A stretch of 64,000 bases of DNA, from NCBI GenBank assembly GCA_934699705.1, contig CAKUXD010000005.1:9864-73863 (forward strand). The letters are read 5' to 3'. The position numbers were made by a program, and so were the translations under genes. The notes beneath the pieces were generated by a model. That model was not told the origin of the DNA. It was given only the letters and a program-made list of their open reading frames with translations, and made no database searches. Source of the DNA: an uncultured Candidatus Melainabacteria bacterium. GTDB taxonomy: Bacteria; Cyanobacteriota; Vampirovibrionia; Gastranaerophilales; Gastranaerophilaceae. Below, in pieces: positions 42,976-51,007 of the stretch; the first letter of the stretch is position 1, and the number at the start of each line of letters is the position of its first letter.

Positions 42976-43950
42976 ATGCGTAAAATACTTGTAGTTATTG
43001 ACAAAATTGAACTTAAATATTTTGAATTTAATCAGCTTGTAACAAATTTTTGGATAATAAAAGGATTACTTGAAAACCAAGTAGAAACTTACATTACGAC
43101 GATTAACAACTTATCTTTAAAAAACGGTAAAGGTTGTGCAAATTGTTACAAGACATATTTAAAGGACAACGATATTTTTTACAAAAAAGAACTTCAAAAT
43201 TTCATACTTGAAGATTTTGAAAAAATATTTTTCCGACCAGACCCTCCTTTTGACGGCGATTATCTAAACGCAACATATATTTTCGACTTTGTGGATAGAA
43301 ATAAAACTCAAATTATTAACGATACAAAAGCAATTAGAAATTTCAATGAAAAACTACACGCAAATTTATTCAAAGATTTCATGCCTGAAAATATAGTAAC
43401 AGCTTCAAAAGATGAAATCGAAGAATTTTTAAATACTCACGACGAAATAATTTTAAAACCTTTAAACAATTGCTTTGGCAAAGGGGTTATGTACTTACAA
43501 AAAGGCGACAAAAACACTTTAAGCATAATAAATACCCTAACTAATAACAATACCAGTATTTGTATGGTGCAAAAATATATTCCAAATGCGAAATACGGCG
43601 ACAAACGAGTAATAATTTTAGATGGCGAAGTTTTAGATGAGTGCGTTCAAAAACTTCCAACTTCTGATGATTTTAAATTTAACACTCATAGTGATGATTT
43701 TATAAAAAAAGCAGTTTTAACTGATAGTGAAAAACAAAAATTTACACAAGTTGCTCAAGAATTGAAAGAACTTGGTATTACAATGGCAGGATTAGATGTA
43801 ATCGACGAAAAAATCATTGAAATCAACGTAACAAGCCCATGTTTTTTCATTAAAGAAATTAATGAAAGATTTAATACCCACCTTGAAGACAAATTGAATA
43901 AATTCTTGCTAAAACCAAGTATAAACAACTGTGTAAATGTTTGTAAATAA
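42976..43950 (+). CDS. glutathione synthetase-like ATP-grasp ligase
   Basis: 324 residues. It resembles GshB across its length: MRKILVVIDKIE opening, FFRPDPPFDGDYLNATYIFD, IRNFNEKLHANLF, the ATP-grasp lysine region EIILKPLNNCFGKGVM, and VIDEKIIEINVTSPC near the end (metal-binding Glu/Asn). GshB joins gamma-glutamylcysteine and glycine. No gshA is adjacent, so the thiol substrate is not certain. ATG 42976 is chosen because AAGAGG lies just before it, although the frame is open from 42943. Confidence 0.75.
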   Translation: MRKILVVIDKIELKYFEFNQLVTNFWIIKGLLENQVETYITTINNLSLKNGKGCANCYKTYLKDNDIFYKKELQNFILEDFEKIFFRPDPPFDGDYLNATYIFDFVDRNKTQIINDTKAIRNFNEKLHANLFKDFMPENIVTASKDEIEEFLNTHDEIILKPLNNCFGKGVMYLQKGDKNTLSIINTLTNNNTSICMVQKYIPNAKYGDKRVIILDGEVLDECVQKLPTSDDFKFNTHSDDFIKKAVLTDSEKQKFTQVAQELKELGITMAGLDVIDEKIIEINVTSPCFFIKEINERFNTHLEDKLNKFLLKPSINNCVNVCK

Positions 43951-43998
43951 AATTATTTGATACTAACAAAAAAATTTATGTACAGAATTAAAACAGAT

Positions 43999-45471
43999 AT
44001 GAAGGTTTCTGCAGTAAATAGTATTGTCAATTTTGCAAAAAAACAAAATACGCAAAATTTAACAAATAAAGTAACAACCCCCATTATAAATTCACCTAAA
44101 GCGTCTGTTTTAGAGGCTTTTGGCAATTACAATAAAGTTTTAATAAATTTTAAGGGTTATTACGGAGATCAACAACCTGCAAAAAAACTTTTTTGGATTT
44201 TAAAAGGCAATAATGACGTTTACGAAGACAACGAAACAAAAGCACAGCTTTATCGAGGCGGAAATACAGGCTGGAAAAAATGGGTTAATACTGCACCAGA
44301 AGATTTATTAAAACGTACCCCGATGGACGCAATTCAATCAATCTGCACACTTAACAAACAACCAAACTGCTACCCAGGAATACCTTCTTTTATTCCGACG
44401 CCAAATTATGGTGATAAATGGGGCAGACGCGCAAATTATATAGAAATTAACCCTCGAACTGTTGCCTTAACCGAAGGTGATAAAAAAAGCGAAGGCTTAC
44501 TAAATGTTATGAAATTACTTCCTGCAATTCCACCTTCATCAAAAAGTAACGCAAACTGCATAGTTCTTTCGCAATTATATCCAGCAATGTATAGAGAAAA
44601 TGACGGAAAAACAGGTCGTTCTTCGTTATATACAGTTGATTTACATTCTGGAATTTCTAAAAATTTAACCTCTGATAAATTATCCAGAGGTGGTCAAAAA
44701 ATGGGTGATGACGAACAAGTTAAAGCCTTTAACGACATGGCGCATTTAAGAGGTTTAAAAACTGGAATTAGAATGCCACTTTCAGCAGGGCAAATGACCG
44801 TAAAAGGCGAACCTTTTGGCTGGAATAAACATGAAAAAGCCTTTATTGATGCTTGTTGCTGGGCTGTCGATTTAGGATTTGATTCAATTTTCTTTGATAG
44901 TGCTAAACACGTTGGTAATTGGGATATGGGAAATTACTGTGGTTCAGGCTCTGTACCTAATTTTAAACAAATGCAATATATTACCCAACAAATTCGTTCA
45001 AAAACTGGCAGAAATGATATAGCACTTATTGGCGAAAAATGTGATCTTAATCCAAGATTTAAAGAAATGGGATTAACCGCAGGTAACGATTGGGGTAGAG
45101 CCGACAATTTTGAAAGTGTAATGCACGAATACGACAAACAACGCTGGAATGATGAATATGCAGCAGGTCCAGTTATTTCAGACGACAACGACAGAGGCGG
45201 AATGCCTTTTGAGCAAAGACTTAATCGAATAAAAAATGCTTTTCACGCTTATAGAGAACATGGTTGGAAGTTGCCAGTTTATATGCAAATGCACGACCTT
45301 TTCCCATTAAGTCCATACTCAAACACTCACGATTTAATGGAATATGGTGAAAATCGCTCGACTTACGGCGATGTAGCAAGTCATTACAATAACATTTTTA
45401 ACACTTCTGATAGCGCAAGACGATATAAAGAAGCGGTTTACAACGAATTTTTAGATACAATGTATCAATAA
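43999..45471 (+). CDS. GH13-like TIM-barrel glycosidase homolog
   Basis: 490 residues. No strong family match by eye, but the order of motifs mimics the alpha-amylase clan: LRGLKTGIRMPLS (strand 3), VDLGFDSIFFDSAKHVG (resembling GH13 region II with its nucleophile Asp), IALIGEKCD (region III acid/base Glu) and VISDDNDRGG (region IV NHD-like). So it is probably a divergent glycoside hydrolase or related barrel enzyme (inference). The N-terminus MKVSAVNSIVNFAKKQ is not a Sec signal and resembles that of the calpain-like protein. Starts at 43957 or 43978 are possible but have no ribosome-binding site either. Confidence 0.6.
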   Translation: MKVSAVNSIVNFAKKQNTQNLTNKVTTPIINSPKASVLEAFGNYNKVLINFKGYYGDQQPAKKLFWILKGNNDVYEDNETKAQLYRGGNTGWKKWVNTAPEDLLKRTPMDAIQSICTLNKQPNCYPGIPSFIPTPNYGDKWGRRANYIEINPRTVALTEGDKKSEGLLNVMKLLPAIPPSSKSNANCIVLSQLYPAMYRENDGKTGRSSLYTVDLHSGISKNLTSDKLSRGGQKMGDDEQVKAFNDMAHLRGLKTGIRMPLSAGQMTVKGEPFGWNKHEKAFIDACCWAVDLGFDSIFFDSAKHVGNWDMGNYCGSGSVPNFKQMQYITQQIRSKTGRNDIALIGEKCDLNPRFKEMGLTAGNDWGRADNFESVMHEYDKQRWNDEYAAGPVISDDNDRGGMPFEQRLNRIKNAFHAYREHGWKLPVYMQMHDLFPLSPYSNTHDLMEYGENRSTYGDVASHYNNIFNTSDSARRYKEAVYNEFLDTMYQ

Positions 45472-45475
45472 GAAT

Positions 45476-45502
45476 AAGGGCGGAGCTAATAGCTCCGCCC
45501 TT
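45476..45502 (+). terminator. 13-bp GC-rich hairpin
   Basis: AAGGGCGGAGCTA / TAGCTCCGCCCTT around a single A begins five bases after the GH13-like gene stop. No U-run follows. The next 160 bases up to 45660 show nothing else recognisable. Confidence 0.65.
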
Positions 45503-45690
45503 ACCTTCATACGCCAATGTTTCATACCCGTCTAATCACAGTAGAATTGCGTAATTTTATATAATTTCATTGTAAAATTTTTAATAATATTTCTCATTAC
45601 CTTGAGGAGTACTTTTTTTAAATTTATTTACCTTAATGTCTAATAGAAAAAACACTACTTAATAGCAATAATTCATAAAAAGGAGATTTT

Positions 45691-46722
45691 ATGAGTATAA
45701 AAATGCTTATTTTCGATTACAAAGAAGCCGAACACGATTTTTTTAAGAAAAATAAATTTGACGATTTTGATATAACTTTTTTCAAAGAAAGTCTAAATGA
45801 AATCACAGTCCACAACTTACCTGATGAATATTTAAAAAACACAAGTGTGATAAGCATATTTATAACTTCTAAAATTGATGAAAAAGTTTTAGCTAATTTT
45901 CCAAACTTAATGATACTTACAACCCGTTCTACTGGAATTAACCATATAAACATTCCAGACTGCTGTAATAGAAGCATTAAGGTTTTAAATGTTGAAAGAT
46001 ACGGAAATAAGTCCGTTGTGCAATACACTTTTGGATTAATAATTGCGCTTACAAGAAAAATTCAACTTGCGACATCGGATATAAAAGCGTTTAAGTTTGA
46101 ATACAATAAATATGTAGGGCGAGAGCTTGATAAACTTACGCTTGGCGTAATCGGAACAGGCGCGATTGGTGAAGGAGTTTGCAAAATAGCCAATGCATTT
46201 AGTATGAAAATACTTGCCTATGATGTGGTACACAAGGGAGATTTAATAGAGAATTATCACGTTGAATACACAGATAAAGAAACTTTGCTTAAACACTCTG
46301 ACATTGTAACTTTACACGCACCTTTGACAGACCAGACTAGAGAAATAATTACAAAAAGAGAGCTTGCAATAATGAAACCCACTGCATATTTGATAAACAC
46401 ATCAAGAGGAGAACTAATAAACACAGAAGATTTATATAATGCAATAATAAGTGAAAATATTGCAGGAGCAGGGTTAGACGTCATTGAATGCGAAGATATT
46501 TCTTTTTCTCAAAACAATACCTTAGTTACAAAAATTGAAACAAGTAACAATAATTGTATCGAAAAGGTTATTTTAACCAGAAAACTTGCACAACTTGATA
46601 ATGTTATAATCACTCCACACATCGCATACAGCACCCAAGATTCAATAGACAGAATACTAAAAATCACTTTTGAGTCTATAAAAGATTGCTTACAAGGAGG
46701 GCATACTAATCAAATAAATTAA
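45691..46722 (+). CDS. D-isomer-specific 2-hydroxyacid dehydrogenase (D-lactate dehydrogenase-like)
   Basis: 343 residues. NAD-binding Rossmann motif GVIGTGAIGEGV (about 150), catalytic Arg region (STGINHINI and INTSRGELI), Glu (AGLDVIECED) and His (ITPHIAYST). Domain order and length agree with fermentative D-lactate dehydrogenase, though other 2-hydroxyacids are possible. AAAAGGAG precedes the ATG. Regenerates NAD+ in fermentation, consistent with the rest of the window. Confidence 0.87.
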   Translation: MSIKMLIFDYKEAEHDFFKKNKFDDFDITFFKESLNEITVHNLPDEYLKNTSVISIFITSKIDEKVLANFPNLMILTTRSTGINHINIPDCCNRSIKVLNVERYGNKSVVQYTFGLIIALTRKIQLATSDIKAFKFEYNKYVGRELDKLTLGVIGTGAIGEGVCKIANAFSMKILAYDVVHKGDLIENYHVEYTDKETLLKHSDIVTLHAPLTDQTREIITKRELAIMKPTAYLINTSRGELINTEDLYNAIISENIAGAGLDVIECEDISFSQNNTLVTKIETSNNNCIEKVILTRKLAQLDNVIITPHIAYSTQDSIDRILKITFESIKDCLQGGHTNQIN

Positions 46723-46758
46723 TATGCCCTGCTCTTTTATTAAATTTTTAGTACATAC

Positions 46759-47013
46759 TTAAACTTCAACGAAAAGTCTTTGACCAACGATATTTGGTCT
46801 GCCGTTGTAGTATCCAGCAAAATAACCGCCTTTAACTGGTTGATTTTTTGCATAAGTTTCCATATTCGTTGTTTTTGTTACAAATGGATTTGGATTAAAC
46901 GGATTTGTTGTAACAGGTTGAACTGCTGGAGCAGTAGTTGCTGTTTGTTGTTGGCGAATTGCCGGTGATGATAAAACTTTGTTAAATATTGAAATTAAAT
47001 TATTCTCTGCCAT
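46759..47013 (-). CDS. small Gln/Thr/Pro-rich hypothetical protein
   Basis: 84 residues. The N-terminal helix (MAENNLISIFNKVLSS) leads into a Gln/Thr/Ala/Pro-rich linker, an Asn/Pro/Phe segment and a Gly/Tyr-rich C-terminus ending GQRLFVEV. AGAGGA eight bases before the ATG supports translation. No recognisable domain; composition suggests a flexible or surface-associated protein. Confidence 0.6.
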   Translation of the reverse strand: MAENNLISIFNKVLSSPAIRQQQTATTAPAVQPVTTNPFNPNPFVTKTTNMETYAKNQPVKGGYFAGYYNGRPNIVGQRLFVEV

Positions 47014-47148
47014 TATGTAGTCCTCTCTCGCGCGTTTTCCTCTCTCGACAAAATTGTTTTAATGATATATTTTTAAAAGTCATATTTTTTATCGGTTTTT
47101 AATATATTTTTTTAATATAACTTAACAAATATCATCTTATTTATGTAG

Positions 47149-47154
47149 TATAAT
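47149..47154 (+). promoter_or_regulatory. -10 element six bases before the PurD-like start codon
   Basis: Perfect TATAAT, then six bases, then ATG 47161. There is no Shine-Dalgarno sequence, so transcription would begin at the ATG itself. Confidence 0.6.
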
Positions 47155-47160
47155 CATTTT

Positions 47161-48426
47161 ATGAAGAAAATAAATCGTAAAAATGTATTAATTATTGGCA
47201 GATGTGCAAAAGAATTTGCTTTAGCAAAGAAATTCTCAGAGCTTGATTGCATTGAAAAAATTTTTGTAGCTCCAGGTAATGACGCAATGAAGGATTTTTG
47301 TGAATGCGTTGATATTAGAGAAGACGCAACAATTGAACTACTTGAATTTGCGATAGAACATCAAATTGATTTAACGGTTGTATCTAGTGAAAAAGCGATA
47401 AAAGCTGACCTTGCAGGGTTTTTTGTAGATAACGGACAACAAGTTTTTGGACCAACCGCAAAAGCTGCTGAAATCAGCACCAGTAAATCTTTTGGTAAAA
47501 AATTTATGTATAAACTAAGAATTCCAACTGCAAAATTTGGAATTTTTGAAAAAGCAAATCTTGCTTACGATTATGCAAGAAATTCGCAAATGCCAATTGT
47601 TACAAAAACAGACGAACACAGAAATGTAAATGGAACATTAGTATGTAGTTCTTATTCAATAGCAAAAGCATTTATTGACGAATCATTTTTACGAGGCGAG
47701 CAAAAAGTTATCATTGAAGACTACATTTACGGACATGAATTTTCATTTTATGTTGTAACAGACGGATACAACGCGCTTCCATTAACAAGTGTCGCAAATT
47801 ATAAATTTGCACTCGATGGAGATGGCGGACTTTTAACCTCTGGAATGGGTTGTTACGCTCCAGATTATAAAATTTCAATCGAAAATGAACGTTTTATAAT
47901 GGAAAGAATTATTTTCCCAACTTTAGACTACTTAGCTCAAGAGGGCAATCCTTATGTCGGAATTTTAGGCATAGATGCCGTTTTAACACCAAACAATGAA
48001 GTGGTTGCGCTTGAATTTAATTCTTCACTGCAAGAACACGATTGCCAAGGCGTTTTATCCTTGATGAACGAAAATTTATACTATTTAATGCAAGCCTGCA
48101 CAGTTGGTTCTTTTGCTGATGATTACGAAACTATTGCAATGTCAGATGAAGTAGCTGTTTCTGCGGTATTATCGGCAGGAAGAAAAAGTGGTTCTGTAAT
48201 CTCAGGACTTGATAAACTTGACGACTCCACTAAAATTGCACACTTTAACACAATTAAAAATAAATATTTAGAATATGAAACGGTCGGAGATAGAACTTTA
48301 TTAATTACAAAAAACGCAAAAACAATATCTCACGCCGTTGAAAACTTATATGACGAAATTGAATTAATTGAATTCGACGGAAAAAAACACCGAAAAGATT
48401 TATGTGTGATTAATGATTATAATTAA
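47161..48426 (+). CDS. PurD-like ATP-grasp ligase with altered signatures
   Basis: 421 residues, the length and domain order of phosphoribosylamine-glycine ligase (GAR synthetase): N-terminal Rossmann-like domain, ATP-grasp core (IIEDYIYGHEFSFYVVTDG), C-terminal domain. Several signatures that are near-invariant in PurD differ: GGREHALA reads GRCAKEFALA, the nucleotide loop ADGLAAGKG reads TDEHRNVNG, NTGGMG reads LTSGMG, and EFNxRFGDPE reads EFNSSLQEHD. It may be a fast-evolving PurD or a paralogue with another substrate. No other pur genes are adjacent. Leaderless-type start. Confidence 0.7.
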   Translation: MKKINRKNVLIIGRCAKEFALAKKFSELDCIEKIFVAPGNDAMKDFCECVDIREDATIELLEFAIEHQIDLTVVSSEKAIKADLAGFFVDNGQQVFGPTAKAAEISTSKSFGKKFMYKLRIPTAKFGIFEKANLAYDYARNSQMPIVTKTDEHRNVNGTLVCSSYSIAKAFIDESFLRGEQKVIIEDYIYGHEFSFYVVTDGYNALPLTSVANYKFALDGDGGLLTSGMGCYAPDYKISIENERFIMERIIFPTLDYLAQEGNPYVGILGIDAVLTPNNEVVALEFNSSLQEHDCQGVLSLMNENLYYLMQACTVGSFADDYETIAMSDEVAVSAVLSAGRKSGSVISGLDKLDDSTKIAHFNTIKNKYLEYETVGDRTLLITKNAKTISHAVENLYDEIELIEFDGKKHRKDLCVINDYN

Positions 48427-48436
48427 TAAAAAAATA

Positions 48437-48474
48437 AAAAAAGGCGGTTTGCTTTCAGCAAACCGCCTTTTTTA
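48437..48474. terminator. bidirectional intrinsic terminator
   Basis: Stem AAGGCGGTTTGCT / AGCAAACCGCCTT flanked by A-runs on one side and T-runs on the other, between the convergent PurD-like and rph genes. Works on both strands. Confidence 0.9.
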
Positions 48475-48482
48475 TTAAATTT

Positions 48483-49178
48483 TTAATATTTTTCAAAAAT
48501 CGTTTCAATACCAGATTTAGCCATATTAAAAATTTCCAATAGCTGTTCTTGATTATAAGGATCACCCTCTGCGGTCGTTTGAAACTCTATTATTTTACCA
48601 CTTTTTGTCATAACTACATTTGAATCAACTTGTGCGTGAGAATCTTCTTCATAACATAAATCCAAACGAACTTCTCCATCAATTATACCAACAGAAATTG
48701 CTCCAACTTCTTCTTTTATTGGATTTTCTTTTAAATCACCTCGTTCTAATAATTTTTCAATTGCAATTTTTAAAGCCAAAAACCCACCACAAATACTTGC
48801 AGTTCTTGTTCCGCCGTCTGCCTGAATAACATCAGCATCAACTGTAATCGTCATTTTTGGCATTTTTTCCATATCAACACAAGCTCTTAAACTTCTTCCA
48901 ATAAGCCTTTGAATTTCTTGAGTTCTGCCTGAAATTTTTGTTCTTTCTCTTTCGCATCTTGTTGAAGTAGATGACGGAAGTAAAGAGTATTCAGCAGTTA
49001 CCCAGCCTTTTGTCGAGTCTTTATCCATCCATTTTGGCTGTTTCATTTCAACTGAAGCAGTCGTTATCACTTTTGTATCACCAAATTCAACCAAAACAGA
49101 GCCTAGTGCATTTTTTGTAAAATCTTTTGTAAATTTAACAGGTCTTAATTCATTATTTTTACGTCCGTCTTTTCTCAT
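48483..49178 (-). CDS. rph: ribonuclease PH
   Basis: 231 residues. This phosphorolytic exoribonuclease trims tRNA 3' ends. Seen: RKDGRKNNELRPV opening, VEFGDTKVITTASVE, SRCERERTKISGRTQEIQRLIGR and DADVIQADGGTRTASICGG. The frame is open to 49238, but AAGG before ATG 49178 and the family N-terminus set the start. Ends next to the bidirectional terminator. Confidence 0.95.
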   Translation of the reverse strand: MRKDGRKNNELRPVKFTKDFTKNALGSVLVEFGDTKVITTASVEMKQPKWMDKDSTKGWVTAEYSLLPSSTSTRCERERTKISGRTQEIQRLIGRSLRACVDMEKMPKMTITVDADVIQADGGTRTASICGGFLALKIAIEKLLERGDLKENPIKEEVGAISVGIIDGEVRLDLCYEEDSHAQVDSNVVMTKSGKIIEFQTTAEGDPYNQEQLLEIFNMAKSGIETIFEKY

Positions 49179-49188
49179 ATTAACCTTC

Positions 49189-49404
49189 CTATTCATATTC
49201 CCAAGTATAAATTTGTCCACAATACTTACAAACCGCATGTTCGTTCATAAATTCTAAATCAGGAACAAAAGAATACCCATCTATTGTTATTTCAATTTGA
49301 TGTCGTTTATTGTATTTTTGTTGAAAATTTCTGTTTCCTTGATAATCTTCAGCAAACATTAGTTCAAATTTATCAATATTTTTACAATTTTTGCACCTAA
49401 ACAT
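49189..49404 (-). CDS. small zinc-ribbon protein
   Basis: 71 residues with two CxxC knuckles (FRCKNCKN at the start and VCKYCGQ near the end), a typical zinc ribbon. The ATG at 49404 overlaps the last codons of the upstream membrane-protein gene by eight bases, so it is translationally coupled. Its stop is 10 bases before rph. Function unknown. Confidence 0.65.
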   Translation of the reverse strand: MFRCKNCKNIDKFELMFAEDYQGNRNFQQKYNKRHQIEITIDGYSFVPDLEFMNEHAVCKYCGQIYTWEYE

Positions 49405-50305
49405 CAGTTTTTGCTTTCTTTTTCTTTGGTTTTGATTTAATTTCCATAATGCATAGATGTTTATACCACAAAGTCCAGACAATAGAACGCAAAGGTAGAG
49501 TGTAACAAATTACAATTGTTGAACAAATTGAACCAACAATCATTTCTGTAATCATTAATGATGTAATCACAAATGGCATATTTAGTGCTTCCAAGGTGGT
49601 ATTCCAAGAATTGATAACATCTACAAGCATTGGATCAAGCAACATTGCGAATAATTTCATTATTTGAAGTGCAGAAAGAATTATATCCGCAATTTTAGGC
49701 AATAACCAATAAGTTACAACTCCAACTAACGCCAATAACCCCAAAGTTCTTAAAAAATCCATTTGAACCAATTGCCAACTGCGTTTAAAACACTCCATCG
49801 GTGTAAGTTTTTTTTCAAATGCAAACACTTGAAATATCAAAACAAAAAATACAAAGATTAACGCACCAAAAAACCACATTGGCGGTAAAATTGCAATAAG
49901 CGTAAACAAACCAAACAACAACCAAACTCCTATGAAATCTTGCATTCTTTTTGTGGCAACTTTTTCATGCGCGCTGATGTCATATATCCTGCCTGATTTT
50001 GTTGTGTTTTCGGTCATTGAAGATATTGAAACATAAGCAATTAAATATTTAAAAAAGGCTTTGGTGAAAATTATCAACCCAGGAATTGTTAATATTAAAG
50101 TTATCGGTAGAATTGATGTTGAATCAGAAACAACATTTGAACCATTATATGCAAAAGCTAAAGGTATAACTAATGATAAAATTATCCCAAAAATTTGTCC
50201 GAATATTGGAAAAGTCATATATTTCACAAAAGTTGGTAAATGCTGAATGTAAATTCCTACTGCGTCAGTAAAAATGTTAAATACGCTCTTATTTTCGTTA
50301 GACAT
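49397..50305 (-). CDS. multi-pass membrane protein (YciC/DUF975-like)
   Basis: 302 residues with about six hydrophobic segments and a Lys-rich cytoplasmic tail (SKPKKKKAK). The central PMECFKRSWQLVQMDF resembles the short conserved segment of YciC/DUF975-type membrane proteins, which is the only basis for the name. GAGGA precedes the ATG. First gene of the operon membrane protein - zinc ribbon - rph. Confidence 0.6.
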   Translation of the reverse strand: MSNENKSVFNIFTDAVGIYIQHLPTFVKYMTFPIFGQIFGIILSLVIPLAFAYNGSNVVSDSTSILPITLILTIPGLIIFTKAFFKYLIAYVSISSMTENTTKSGRIYDISAHEKVATKRMQDFIGVWLLFGLFTLIAILPPMWFFGALIFVFFVLIFQVFAFEKKLTPMECFKRSWQLVQMDFLRTLGLLALVGVVTYWLLPKIADIILSALQIMKLFAMLLDPMLVDVINSWNTTLEALNMPFVITSLMITEMIVGSICSTIVICYTLPLRSIVWTLWYKHLCIMEIKSKPKKKKAKTDV

Positions 50306-50356
50306 AGTTTTCCTCGTAAATTTATTGTATAATCATTTTAGTATAAATAAAGAAAT

Positions 50357-51007
50357 ATGAAAATGAATTGCAAAGAATTAATTAAAAACTTCAAGAAAGA
50401 AGATTTCCAAAATAACGTAAATTTACACATACACAGTAATTTTTCAGACGGAGAATTAAGCGTAGAGGAAATCATAAAACAAGCTCGTGATAATGGTCTT
50501 GAGCATATTTCAATAACTGATCACAATACAATTGACGCATATCTTCAAACAAATTTATTAAATGAAAATTTTGTAATATCTGGAATTGAGTTTGATTGTT
50601 GGTACAGCGGAATTTTCTTTCACCTTCTAGCTTATGGAATTGATGTAAATAATGACGAATTAAAACCTTTTTTAGCCAAAAACAAAAAAGAAACCGAAGC
50701 CGACTGGGTTAGAATTTTTGCCAAAAGAAACATTAAAAAACTTATTCGCGCAATACATAGCGCAGGTGGAATAGCTGTTTTGGCTCACCCTGCTTGTTGT
50801 TGGTGTTTTAGCATGGATAACTTTGTAAAAACCCTTAAAGATTTTGGGCTTGACGGATTAGAAGTTTACTACCCTTATGACAGGCACAGAGGAATAATAA
50901 AATTTCATTCACGTCATATTATGGAAAAAATTGCGGACAAGTATAATTTGATTAAAACAGGCGGAACAGATTGTCATCACAACCTTATACCACTTAGTCA
51001 ATTATAA
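50357..51007 (+). CDS. PHP-domain phosphoesterase
   Basis: 216 residues. The metal-binding motifs of the PHP family are present in order: NLHIHSNFSDGELSVEEI, SITDHNTIDAY, a Glu in GIEFD, LAHPA and GGTDCHHN. Enzymes of this type include histidinol-phosphatases and nucleoside 3',5'-bisphosphate phosphatases. Possible starts at 50357 and 50363, no clear ribosome-binding site. It overlaps the convergent NFACT gene by 14 bases at its 3' end. Confidence 0.8.
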   Translation: MKMNCKELIKNFKKEDFQNNVNLHIHSNFSDGELSVEEIIKQARDNGLEHISITDHNTIDAYLQTNLLNENFVISGIEFDCWYSGIFFHLLAYGIDVNNDELKPFLAKNKKETEADWVRIFAKRNIKKLIRAIHSAGGIAVLAHPACCWCFSMDNFVKTLKDFGLDGLEVYYPYDRHRGIIKFHSRHIMEKIADKYNLIKTGGTDCHHNLIPLSQL

